Both the position numbers and the translations under genes were made by a program. The notes beneath the pieces are model-generated. The model was not told the origin of the DNA. It ran no database searches and saw only the letters and a list, made by a program, of their open reading frames with translations. Below, in pieces: positions 33,935 to 44,612 of a stretch of DNA of 64,000 bases. How positions within the stretch are numbered: position 1 is the stretch's first letter; each line of letters begins with the position of its first letter. Source of the DNA: Carnegiea gigantea (taxonomy: Eukaryota > Streptophyta > Magnoliopsida > Caryophyllales > Cactaceae); contig JAKOGI010000525.1 of assembly GCA_029747015.1 (NCBI GenBank), positions 64,501 to 128,500 of the forward strand, read 5' to 3'.

Positions 33935-33946
33935 GCTCTGATACCA
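33935..33946 (-). promoter_or_regulatory. Gypsy-M primer-binding site
   Basis: Minus strand TGGTATCAGAGC, a perfect match to the initiator-tRNA(Met) primer site of plant retrotransposons, four bases after the 5' LTR end at 33951. Confidence 0.93.
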
Positions 33947-33950
33947 AATA

Positions 33951-34971
33951 TGATGGAGAATAAGTAAGATAAAAGGAACCTTGAAACAAGCAAGTAAACT
34001 AGACAAGTATACTTGAACTGGACTGGAACTACTCAACAAACACAAGAGCTAGGATAATCTGAACTTGGTTTGGATACAATCAAACAACCAAACTAAGCTC
34101 AGGGCCCTTGGAGTTATTCTGGGCATAGACACACCACCAAAATAGTCACCAAGACTCCTGGAACACCACCAGTAATGACCAAGTTATAGGATAGCTAGAG
34201 AGATTTGAGACGCAAGGAGCAATGCTTGAATTTAATCATCCAATAACTGAGTATTACAAATGAAAAGGAGGCTTTTATACTTATCCTCACACTCCCTCTC
34301 AATGGCTAAACCTGAAAATAAAAACAAACTAAAAGCAGAAAATAAGTTCAAACGGAAACACCCTAAAAACAGCAGCTCTAATATGATCTTTGACACCTAA
34401 TTCTATTGATAATCTCTATTATTGAGGTGTCAAACCCTTGAAGCATCTAAGTAATATTAATGATGGCCTTGCAAAGCAAAAACTAGCTGATGATGGGGTG
34501 ATTAGCTCGGCTGATTGGTAAGTACAACAGCTAGTTACCCCTTGGATCAAAGGGTATTTCATAGTTGTTTGTGCTGGATAATAACATATGCTAGCTAATC
34601 TAAATGAATTGCTTTTTGAAATTACTTGATAATATTTTTGATCCTTTTTCAAGCCCTTATACATGTCATCCCCATGCTGCAAATGACAGTCAGAGTTGAC
34701 TCTCTCAAAACTGGGCTGCTGCTGTTCAAATTAAAATGGAGCAACTTGATTCATTTGTTAGCCATTGTGTGACTGTGCAAATGAGCTAAGTTACCCCCAA
34801 AAGGTTAGACCTAATCTTTACTGGATTAAATAGCAAAACTATGACTGAGCTGGTTTGCTGGACATATCACAGTAGTTGAAACCTTCGCTCAAAACTTTCT
34901 AGACCAGTGCTTGAACATTTGGATTGAGGTTGGTTAGTTGAGTCTGATTGTTTGAGAGGTGGTCTCCATCA
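33951..34971 (-). repeat. Gypsy-M 5' LTR
   Basis: Minus strand TGATGGAGACC...TTCTCCATCA, 1021 bp, with inverted termini TGATGGAGA/TCTCCATCA. Direct repeat of 22602-23632. A promoter-like TATAAAAG lies on the minus strand at 34272-34279. Confidence 0.92.
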
Positions 34972-35041
34972 TGCAAGGCTAACTTGAAATAGACCCATTT
35001 ATTAAATGGGTTAATGCAAACTAACTCATTTCCCAACTCTA
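34972..35041. mobile_element. hAT-type MITE A, right part
   Basis: Ends CATTTCCCAACTCTA, complementary to the start of the left part at 22423, and is followed by the duplication GTTAGAAT (35042-35049). Confidence 0.8.
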
Positions 35042-35049
35042 GTTAGAAT
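35042..35049. repeat. right 8 bp target duplication of hAT MITE A
   Basis: GTTAGAAT, identical to 22415-22422. Confidence 0.85.
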
Positions 35050-37499
35050 ATGAGCTAAACGCACTGTGTTCTCATGAGGTAGTTAAGTGTTGGCTCCCTT
35101 AGCAATTGCTTTTGTATGCACACCTTTGTAAACCTAACTAAAGGTATACTTATTTTTAAGCTAAAAAGGTTGGAATTAGTTAATTTCAAGCCCATTCTTT
35201 GTCCTTATGTATGATTTACCCTCAAGCTCAAAGGCAAAGTGAGCATACGTACTCAAAGGATGGTGAGGAACATGCTAGAAATCGCTAAACCATTTTTCAT
35301 TTTCAAAACACGAAGATTTTGGAGTTTTGAATTCTTTTGTAATTCTTAATTAGGTTTCATTATTGCATTTGAAGACTTATATCCATTCTGGGATCATGTA
35401 TGTGTTCAGATTTATGGGTATGTTACCTTCCTTCTGTAAATTTAGAAGTGCTTAAGGAGATTAAATGAGATTTTCATGTTCATGCATGTAACTTTGATTG
35501 GCAATGAGGAAGTCATGTTGACAATTGCATTAATGTTGTTTCTGCTATCTTGTATTGCTCTTACAATTGTTTGTATGCTATAACTACTAATATATGCGTG
35601 GTCGATGTTGTCTATAAGACGTATTTCCTGCTTTTTATCATGCAATGATTCCTGCTACTAAGTCAACTATGTGTTATAGTTCTATCTTATAGGCTGCTAT
35701 TCTCGTTGTGGGGCTGGATGGAGTAAACCTGAATACGCCTAGAAAGAATAAGGGAGAGAGAACCTAGCAGACTTTAGAATTTTTACCATGCGTTTACCCC
35801 CTACTAGGGCGAATGACCTATACATTACTAACACTTTTCTAAGTGTTAATGCAAATTTTAAAAAAAACATAACCCTATAGGTTTACCTCTCCTTCGTATA
35901 GTGAGTTCTTAAAGCCCTCCAATTGCCAGTGGAACGGATGTGCCTTATAGATCATCTAGGTATACATATAAGGCCATTAATGTTGTTAACCTAGCTCGAA
36001 AGAATTGTTAGTCTATGAAAGTCTACCTTTTAGATGAATTAAGTGTCTGCAAATTAATTAAATAAGTCTTAACCTTGGTGCCCTTGCCATTCCCTAAAAC
36101 ACACCCTTCTAGTCCTGCAACTGTTTCAGATAGCAAAACAAGCAGTGAGTTACATCTTTAGAACATAAAATTGCTCTTAACGACTAACTTCTCATCATTT
36201 TTAGAAAAGCCCCAAGGCATGCATTTGATTGTAGGTAGAAAGTTAGGGTTCGAACTTGCATATACTCATATAGATGCCTTCCTATGGGATAATACCATAA
36301 TTTTGCATGTTTTAAAGTGTAAATATGACATTATGTTCAATGCACAGCTCATAGGAGCTTACATAGTTGCTTGATTCGTTATGAAATGATCATTGAGGTG
36401 TTTTGGAAATGAATTACCAAGTAAAGGATTTCTTCATGTTTGTTTAGCTTAAGTTGGTTATGCACATGGGCAAATGAGTTAGTTTATATGATTTGTTTGT
36501 ACAACATGATTGTGAGGTCATTATTTGCAGTATATGACTCCTATTAACTCATGTTATAGTTTGAGTGGTTAAATGCTCATGTATTTAATACATGATATAA
36601 TGACTGCAGGAGGCTGCATTTACATAGGTTAAGACCTTTGTATATTTCATGTATAGTAAGGATGGCAAGCTATTCATCCAAGATCATATTTATATTCTTT
36701 GCATTTAACTTATGTAAAAAAACCATTGGCATGACTGATCTAAGTGTCATAGTATGATGTGAATGAGTTGTCTTGTGCTAATTGATAGTTCCATATATTA
36801 TCCACTTGTAAATTGATGGTCATATCCCTGTCATATTGGTTTATGTTGCTTATCATTCTTGGGCTCTGGGGTGCTAAGTTATTGATTCTATGTGATGTTA
36901 TTACGACTTTGACTATCGTTTGGAATCCCGTTGTTACTAACGTAATGTTATGGGATGCCATATGATGTTTTTGGTGCACTATTGTGCTATGGAAGCTTCT
37001 ACGTTGGCTAATTTGATTTGGAAATAATTCAATTTCTTCATGCTTTAAAATGAAATTAATTTAGTTGGCCTGTCTCAACTCAACCTTAACACGCCATTGA
37101 TTGTTATGAATGAAAGGCCCTTAAATGTCAACTTATGTTGATGCATAAACATAGAGTGTTGCGATGCTGGTATTGCTTATGTATAAAATTTGAAAGCTCA
37201 TGCTTATTTAAAATAAGTTTTATATGGTTATCCATGTCAAACTCATTTACCCCTCTTCTATGCGATTCGTCTTTGCCGTCTTAATGGAGTGAGTAGATGC
37301 TTAAAGAAGATTGGCAACGAGGAAGCTGATTACTATAAGCTTCCTTTTCTAATTTGAAAGTTGTATTTAAATTGTAAAGTAAGATTTTTGATTCTCTTGT
37401 GAGCTTATATGGTTTGTGTCATGCATATATGAATTTTGTGCTTGATTGATACCTCAGGCGTTGGAATTTTGAGGATGAAATTCTTTTAACAGGGGAGAG
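35050..37499 (+). mobile_element. outer Gypsy element, internal region
   Basis: 2.45 kb between hAT MITE A and the 3' LTR. No gag, protease, reverse transcriptase or integrase motif could be read in any frame. The last bases encode WNFEDEILLTGE-like residues and end in a polypurine tract, the usual end of a Gypsy internal region. So the element is either a large non-coding derivative or one that lost its genes. Small open frames (36171-36374 plus, 36740-36979 minus) are unrecognised. Confidence 0.6.
37488..37499 (+). promoter_or_regulatory. outer Gypsy polypurine tract
   Basis: AACAGGGGAGAG directly upstream of the LTR start TGTAATATTTG at 37500. Confidence 0.75.
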
Positions 37500-40400
37500 T
37501 GTAATATTTGAGAAACTTAGGACATATTTAACTATTGGGATTGACAATTATATTAGCTATATTAGGATAATTTTTGCGTGCTAATTGAGTATTGTGATTT
37601 ATAAGAAGTTATGAAATTGCTAGATGTATTACATAATTGAGTAGAATTAGTGAATTCAGTTAAAACTAGATCGAAGCATAAATACGTGAGAACAAGAAGG
37701 TTAAGTTGCGCTATTTGAAGTAGTAATCAATTAGGCTTAGCTTAACTGGGCAAAACCATTCTACCTAGTAGGCAAGGGGGAAAAAAAAACTAAAAAGAGC
37801 TGAAAAAAAGAAGCCAAGTGTTTTTGTTTAGTCCCAGCCATGATTTAGCACAACAAGGAGCACAACACTTTGATCTCTACCTGTCAACCCCTTTCTTCAC
37901 CACCTCTATGTCTACCATCTATAGAGAGAAAAGAGAATGAAGTAGAAAGAGAAGGTGGGGCAACAGAGAGAGAAAGAAGAAGAAGAGCAGCAGTAGCACG
38001 GAAGAAAGGAGGAATCGAGCAACATTGATAGGCGTAGAGGGGATAAGGATCAGGGAAGCGACAAAAGGGAGAAAAGGAGACTCGTTCTCCACCCTAAATT
38101 CGCCCAAACTAGCCCTAAACCGCGTCTAAGAGCTCAAATTCGAAGTGGGCGGTTCTTTACTTCCTAAATTATTATTAATTTGAAATCAAAGCAAAAATTT
38201 ATGCTTGTGGGAATAGTTAGATGATATGTGGATAGCCTCCATTTTTTCTTTCAATTGGTAGCAATTTTGAGCTAAAATCGCTTTGTTGATGGAATTTTCT
38301 ATGTATGCAATTTGGTTAAGGTTGTGAATGGGAAATGATGGGTTTGAACATGTGAAGGATTTAGGTGTCATTTGGTGACATTGGTGGTGTCATTTGGGAT
38401 GGGTTTCCATGATTGCTGGGAGCGGAATGAAACAAAATTTAGTTTTAGTAAGTAGTTAGGGATCGGATATTGGTTATTGGTATGTGTTTTAGATTGCTTC
38501 TCAACTGTTCTATCCTTTGTGTGTGCTGAGTTTTGCTGTTGTAAAGGTGGGGGATCATGAACTTCGATGTGGGTGTTCAACTTAGGGTAGTAGAAGATAA
38601 CCAATACAGGGATGATTACCATGCTACTAGGTTGCTAGGCTAAACAGAATAGGGGGATGCTGTGAGCTAAACTTGAACTTGAACTAAACCTAAATTGATG
38701 TAAACTTGAATGGATTGAGCTAAATATGAACTGATGTGAATTTGAGTTGAACTGAAACAAATAGAACCTGAACCGAACAGAGCCTGAATCAAATTGAACC
38801 CGAGATGAACTGAATCGTATGAAAGTAGAATTGACCATGAACCTTAGCCTAAAATTTTATTGTGAAGGATTGAATAGGACTAGACCCAAACACAACAGTG
38901 CCACAATATGTTCCTCAAACTTGGCTTTTATCTATAAGTTGCTAAAAAACTAAAAGGAACTGAGGGAACCTGATTAGGTTCTAAACTTGAACCTGACTTG
39001 AACTGAAATAGCCCTAGATTGTTGAATTCATAAGCCAATTCATTGCATACAATGGCATGCATTTATAATTAATTTGGGTGATTTTTTTGTTCTTGAATCT
39101 TCATCTGGTACTATAACCATAAAATAGAGTGTTTTCTTTAAATGTAATAAGAGAATCAAAACCGGGTCTAGGTGAGTGAGAAAATATGTTTGAATGGTAA
39201 AAGTTCTTATTTTTGACCTATTACGCATTATCACGACCAAATTATTTCTTTGATCTTGGCTTGGAGCTTAAATTGTAAAAACTGGTAGGTTTTTAATATC
39301 CTGGTTTGATGGATGCATATTTTCATGAATTAGGTCTTACTTGGCCTTGATTTTAGACTTGAATTTGAGCTAAATGAGTTGATTGCTAGTGTTTTTATTT
39401 ATGAAGGAATTAATCGGAGCTTTTAATTTGTAAAGGGTCAATCCTGAATCGGAGGAGCTAGTATCAAAAGAGGACCAAGACCCTAGTATGGAAGGGTAAC
39501 TATTTGGGAACAAGGCTCTTGTATAGAAGAGTAATTAAAAAGTGCCCCAATATTGTTGTTTTCAGGACCCTCACGAGGGTGCTATAGCTCTTCCATCTTC
39601 AGTTTCAGGGACCTAGGGGCACTAGGTGTCTGTGACATCTAGAGCATTCAAAAGTGGGCTTTACAAATTCTATTTTATGAAAAACTCTTGGGAGCTAAAA
39701 GTGAGTTTACTCCTTGGTATTATTAGGAGGAGATGGATTATTCAACTAGAAGGAAATACTCTTTTGAAATTCCCATGAGCATCAAATTTGGATTGTTTGC
39801 TTTTGACACCTGTTTAAAATTCACTACACTGGCTTGATTCTAACGGTCGTTGGGTTTTAGTCCTTTAAACTTCTTTTATACAAAGCGTTTTGGTGGAACA
39901 ATTACTCTCATCTAGCTATCATCAAATTTCAAATCATTTGAAGAATTATCAATTATGCTTTAACCTTCTTATGATCTATATGGATATGTAATTGTATGTA
40001 TATGTGTGTGTGTGCGTGCGTGTGTGTGTGTGCGTGCGTGTGCGTGCGTGCGTGTGTGTGTGTGTGTGTGTGTGTTGCACAACTGTTTTGATTTTTTTAG
40101 GAGGACGATGACTTCCTGCTGAGCGATGGTAGCTCATCCTCCATATTTTACCCTTTTCTAGGTTTCAAGCACTCAAAGCATCTGAAATTAGTTTGGAGAG
40201 CCATTGGTTTATGTTGAATGGTTTCTTGCTGTGTTATAGATTGTAAGATGAGCATTAATGTTGGTGAATAAGATCTAGAGTCAACGATGTAATTTTAAGC
40301 ATTTGATTTGCATTGGGGTCTTGTAAAGGTATCTCATGCACTTCATGTGATTCATATAGTCTAGTTGCTCTGAATGGTCATTTAATCCCACCATCTGAGT

Positions 40401-40742
40401 AGATACTCATATTCTAGTTGTTACACCTAAAATGTTTTGGGATGTAAACCCCCATGCTCTGGATTTGTGATTCGTCAAGTTGCATCTTTTATTTCTTTCT
40501 TTTATTTAATTCCATAGCTTGTATACTCTAGGCGTGTGACTCGTAGGATTCATTCTCCGACATGTAGCTGTTGAAGGGTTTCAGAGTTGTCTTCGCACTT
40601 GTATTTAATTATTTATATTACAGTTATAAGTGTAAGGCTGTAAGCCTAGGACCATAGTCAATTTTAGGCGAGACTCTGTCTATTTCATTTCAAACTTATA
40701 AAAATCGCTAACATTGTTAGCCCTAGGGGGTTGAGTGTTACA
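37500..40742 (+). repeat. outer Gypsy element, 3' LTR
   Basis: 3243 bp, from TGTAATATTTGAG to TTGAGTGTTACA (TGTAA...TTACA inverted termini). The portion from 38758 matches the truncated 5' LTR at 20315-22211. It includes a purine-rich stretch at 37920-38060, a run of AACTTGAAC-type short irregular repeats (38665-38800) and a TG/CG microsatellite (about 39998-40075) much longer than at the equivalent place in the other LTR (about 21538). Confidence 0.85.
39998..40075. repeat. (TG)n/(CGTG)n microsatellite inside the LTR
   Basis: About 78 bp of TG with interspersed CG steps. The 5' LTR copy has only a short TGTGTGTGTATG at about 21540. Confidence 0.9.
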
Positions 40743-42205
40743 GATGGTGTTTACATCAGAATTATTGGGAACCTTTTGAAAACCATCTTTAATTAGTTCT
40801 ATGTCTCTTTTAATGTTCCTTTAGTTTAGGTCCGGTTAGGAAAGGGATATTTATAAAATTTATTATATGTTTTGTTATTACGCTTAATAAATCTCGCTAG
40901 CGACTTCGATTTCTTTAATAATTAAAATCTTAGCAAGTGCACCAAACGGCTAGCCATTCGTGGGGGACTATTCCCTTAGCACGGGTTGTGGTCCTTACAC
41001 TAACCCATGTTAAATTAATTTAATATTACTAAAATTTACAACATAATTAAACCAACAATAGAGAATAAAACTAAGATAGGCATGATTAAAATTATAGGTG
41101 GGCATCAACTATCAAAGATATAATCCCAACTATTGAGAAAATGATGAAATCCTAGGCAATTAAAAAACAAAAGACGGGAATGAGACTATCAAAGAAGTTG
41201 CATCCAAGACAAATAATTTAAAGGTTAAAATTGAATTGAGCAAGGCAATTGAAGTAGAAACTAAATTAGCTAAACAAATTTTTAACAACATCGAATGCAA
41301 AATACCCAAGTTATAGGCATGTAAGTGTAAATAATCTTTAAAAAAAACTAAAAGTACTCCTAAAAACTAAAACTAAAGGCTACCTCCAAAGGGGCTTATA
41401 ATTTATTTATAAAACTGAAGGGGAAAATTAGGGTTCTAAGAGGAGAGATGGAGAGTTGCACGAATAGGGTGCCACAACATGGGTCATGCCAATCAACACG
41501 GGCAGACCATTTTGGTTCTGATGTTGTGAAAATTGGGCAAGAGTGACACCAGGCAAATTTTGGCTGACATGTTGCCCATGTTCATTAATAGGGGCAGCTG
41601 CGTTGGCCAAACAGATTATGTTTCTCAACACAATCAGCCTGCATTGTTGTCTCGACATTTCTCTTCATATTTCTTTAGTCTTTTATGCCCGATTGCTACA
41701 ACTTCTAAATTCCTCATGCAATCATAAAAATCCTAAATAAAATCTTAAAAATATGTCGAGTTTAACAAAAAATTAAGTGATTAAGGACACCACACCACTT
41801 ATTGTTTGGTGATATACAAGTGTTTGATACTTAGAAAAGTATTTATATATTATTATGTAGAATTCAAAAGATTGGGCTCTAGATGTTAACCCACAGGTGA
41901 CGCTTAGTTAAGAGGACTAAATTATTTGTGAAACACCCACCTTTGAGGCCTTGGAGTGTGCTATAAGGAATCACACAGAAAACTTGGCCCAATTGTTTTC
42001 AGAACTGTTATAACATAGCTCACACTAGGAGAAAAGGAGAAAGATCCCAATCTAGGCTAAATCTCCTACAAAGAGGAAAATGTATAGGGGATAAAATTAT
42101 ACAGGAAGGAAATATAATCTAGCTAAAGCTACCATCTTGATACAAAATCTCCGATGGATTCCTTGTGAAGCCCTATATAAGCAATTTTAGAATCAATGTC
42201 TAGGG
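40743..42205. other. unassigned spacer with LTR-like sequence
   Basis: 40850-41000 contains GCTAGCGACTTCGATTTC, AAGTGCACCAAACGGCTAGC and CTATTCCCTTAGCACGGG, a style typical of LTRs of several plant retrotransposons, but no ends can be set. The pair of overlapping frames near 41428-41740 is unrecognised. CTATATAAGC at 42173 looks promoter-like. Confidence 0.35.
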
Positions 42206-43360
42206 TGATGTGCCCATGGCGAGCAATGAGAATGATCAAGTTCAAGGTCAATCCAACCCCAAGGAATCCAAGAGGCCATCCAAGTTGTCAGAAAACTCAA
42301 AGAAGATCAATGCCATCACCCAGCAGTTCCTGACAGTAAGTGCAGCAACTTGCAAGTGTAGCAACTTAGTGACTCTAATCACCTAGCTTCAAGGTGGTTT
42401 AAGTCCATTTTATTGCTTTGGGTTTTAATTTAAGAAAGTTAGATTTCCAATAAAGCAAATTTCAAGTCATTTGAACTTCATTTGCCCACTCAACTCAGCT
42501 CTCAAACTTCAGCTTTACAAGCTGCCCAGCTCAGCCATTTCAGTACCCGGTCTTGTGGCTCTATTTTCTCTTTCATTAGATGAACTTTTGAACCTTCAAA
42601 TACACTTTTTGAAACCCTTTTGGAGTGTACTAAAAGGCCAGTAAAAGAGTTTCAAGTCAAATCCTTGGTTGAGGTTTCAAAAGCAAGCAAGTTCAGAAGA
42701 GGTGCAGTCTGGTAGCAGCAGATAAACACTTGTCTTTATCAGTGTCGAACTTTCCAACGGCTAGGAATATGAGGCTGTAAGAGGTCTTACCTGAAAATAG
42801 ACACTTAGGGCTTTCTCCTAGCTTTGGAATGAACCTATTTGGGTAAGTATTTCGGAAGATATACTTGTTTGAAGTTGATGCTGTAGTTCTGAAAAGTGCT
42901 GACAGCTTTTTGCTTTTGCTTTTGTACTTGCTTACTTTTTGGTCCCCTCCCCCTTTCCATTTGGCTAGTTGTTTTGGCCTTGTTTTTCATAGGCTTTTCC
43001 TGAATGTTAAGGCCTATATAAGTGGGGAGAACCTCAGCTTGTTAACTAACTTTTGGAATATATGAATTGGTTGAGTTTATACTCCCTTGTGTTTTTCTCT
43101 CTCTCTTGCTTACCTCTAGCTTAGCTCACTAAAGTGGTGTTCAAGAGTCCTTTAAGGTTAATTGAGTGGTGATATCTTATCTCTTTTAACCTTAAGGGTT
43201 AGCTCTAAGCATTCTTGGTGGTGATATCTTATCTAAGAATCTTAGCCGATTATCTATCTTCTCATACAAGAACAAACCGAAACCTTTATTCTTCCTCTTT
43301 TCCTATCACTACTTGACATCTCTTCTTTGATCTTCATTTCAAGGTCTTAGAAGTACATCA
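42206..43360 (+). repeat. TR-GAG element, 5' LTR
   Basis: TGATGTGCCCATGG...AGTACATCA. Promoter CCTATATAAG at 43013-43022. Homologous to 44613-45747 across its whole length with many point differences. Confidence 0.9.
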
Positions 43361-43362
43361 TT

Positions 43363-43374
43363 TGGTATCAGAGC
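43363..43374 (+). promoter_or_regulatory. TR-GAG primer-binding site
   Basis: TGGTATCAGAGC, a perfect initiator-tRNA(Met) primer site two bases after the 5' LTR. Confidence 0.93.
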
Positions 43375-43395
43375 TATTGGCTACTCTCCTAGGCC

Positions 43396-44369
43396 ATGGC
43401 TTCCAACCCTAAACACATCCCCTTAACCCAAACACAAAATCATCCCACAAAGAACCCTTGCATTTCATCCATCATGCCTTCATTGAGGAACTTCCGGAAA
43501 GAGCTAGCCTTGATTGACATTGAGTTGATTAGCCTGAAAATCCTAAGATTTTATGGCCAAAATGATGATTTGACAACTTGGTTTTCTAAGGTAGAGCAAG
43601 CCTTTGATTGTCACAACCTTAGTGACCAAGAGAAGTTCAAGATGGTTATTTCAAAATTGAGAGGTTGTGCACTTGAATGGTGGAAGAATTACAAGTTTAA
43701 GAGAAGGAAGAAAAGAAAAGAGAAGGTGAGAACTTGGAAGAAGTTGAGTGGTAAGTTGATGGGTGCGTTTTCCCACCCACTTACATGCCCAAACATGTTT
43801 CTCTACTTCCTAAGAAGAATGGCTCAAGGCCCTCATGTGTGGACATCCTTTTCAACAAGAGGAGTCCAAAGAGTCATCACACTTCTAGCCTTCCTACCTT
43901 GCTCCCCTTGAAGGAAATCATCTTTTATGAAGATGAAGAAGTAAATAAAGAGGAGGAAGATTTAAATCGGTTTGATCTACCTCCCATCTTTGATGACTAT
44001 GGTGATGAAGAACTCTTAGACTTTGAAGGCTATGGTGATAAAGAACTCTTAAACTTTGAAGATTATGGTGATGAAGAACTCTTAGACTTCGAAGACTATG
44101 GTGATGAAGAAATCTTAAACTTTGAAGACTATGGTGATGAAGAGCTCTTAGACTTTGAAGAGTTAGGAGAAACCTTGGCTCCTTCATCTTTTTGTAAGGA
44201 AGAAGAACTAGCTTGTAAAGAGGAACTCCATCTCTCTCTTTACAACATCAAATATTTTCATCAAGAAGACAAAGTAGAGGTAACAAGAGACTTCTATTCC
44301 TCATCTTTATTAGTCTCCTCTTATAACTCCCTTTGCTTTCGACCCTTTCATCCTTGGCCACAAAAATAA
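43396..44369 (+). pseudogene. gag-like protein of the TR-GAG element, with acidic repeat tail
   Basis: ATG at 43396 follows the primer-binding site. Frame 1 (43396-43911, 171 codons) contains the retrotransposon gag core: ILRFYGQNDDLTTWFSKVEQ, AFDCHNLSDQEKFKMVISKL, RGCALEWWKNYK, and a Lys/Arg-rich stretch KRRKKRKEK. A second frame (43785-44369, 194 codons) overlaps it and carries on with an acidic domain of five 11-residue repeats (DYGDEELLDFE) and KEEELACKEELHLSLYNI. A single frameshift between 43785 and 43911 would join the two. The shared LPKKNGSRPS segment at 43803 occurs again after the second LTR in the same frame, which suggests that the second frame is the ancestral one there. No pol. 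Confidence 0.75.
43994..44161 (+). repeat. 33 bp acidic tandem repeat in the gag tail
   Basis: Five copies of a 33 bp unit (GACTATGGTGATGAAGAACT CTTAGACTTTGAA, shown in two pieces) encoding DYGDEELLDFE. Copies alternate between ...LDFE and ...LNFE, so there is a 66 bp higher-order period. Confidence 0.92.
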
Positions 44370-44599
44370 GAAACCACAAACCCACGAGTGTTTTGTTCAA
44401 GCCCTCACCCATGACTTTACATCACAAAATCCTAAAGTGAGACCTAAGAAGCTTGATGGTTCCTTTCCTATGGCCGAGAAAGTTGATGGAAACCAAAAGA
44501 GAGAGAAATGCTTGTCTCCTTCCTTACAAGACCCCATCTATGAAAAGCCCTAGAAAATTCACCCACAAGAGCTCAAGAATTTGAGGGCAAATTTTTTCC

Positions 44600-44612
44600 A
44601 ACAAGGGGAGGA
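44600..44612 (+). promoter_or_regulatory. TR-GAG polypurine tract
   Basis: ACAAGGGGAGGA directly before the LTR start TGATGCACATATGG, after ...TTTGAGGGCAAATTTTTTCC, the usual end of Gypsy-type internal regions. Confidence 0.85.

Larger units (their letters stand above)
22602..34971 (-). mobile_element. Gypsy-M, minus-strand Ty3/Gypsy retrotransposon, split by CACTA
   Basis: Two direct LTRs (22602-23632 and 33951-34971) bound the element. On the minus strand the order is 5' LTR (right), primer-binding site 33935-33946, gag from 33839, then the inserted CACTA (32891 down to about 23920), then the C-terminal tail of integrase (about 23920-23645), a polypurine tract (23633-23643) and the 3' LTR (left). 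Protease, reverse transcriptase, RNase H and the integrase core are missing, so a deletion accompanied or followed the CACTA insertion. The 5 bp flanks (TAAAA left, TGCAA right) do not match, so the target duplication has decayed or recombination occurred. It sits inside hAT MITE A. Confidence 0.88.

Noticed and set aside
22597..34976. 5 bp target duplication of Gypsy-M
   Set aside because: The flanks TAAAA and TGCAA do not match. I report the LTR ends without a duplication.
43918..44187. 89-codon minus-strand ORF rich in His, Leu, Ser and Arg
   Set aside because: It is the complement of the 33 bp acidic repeat array.
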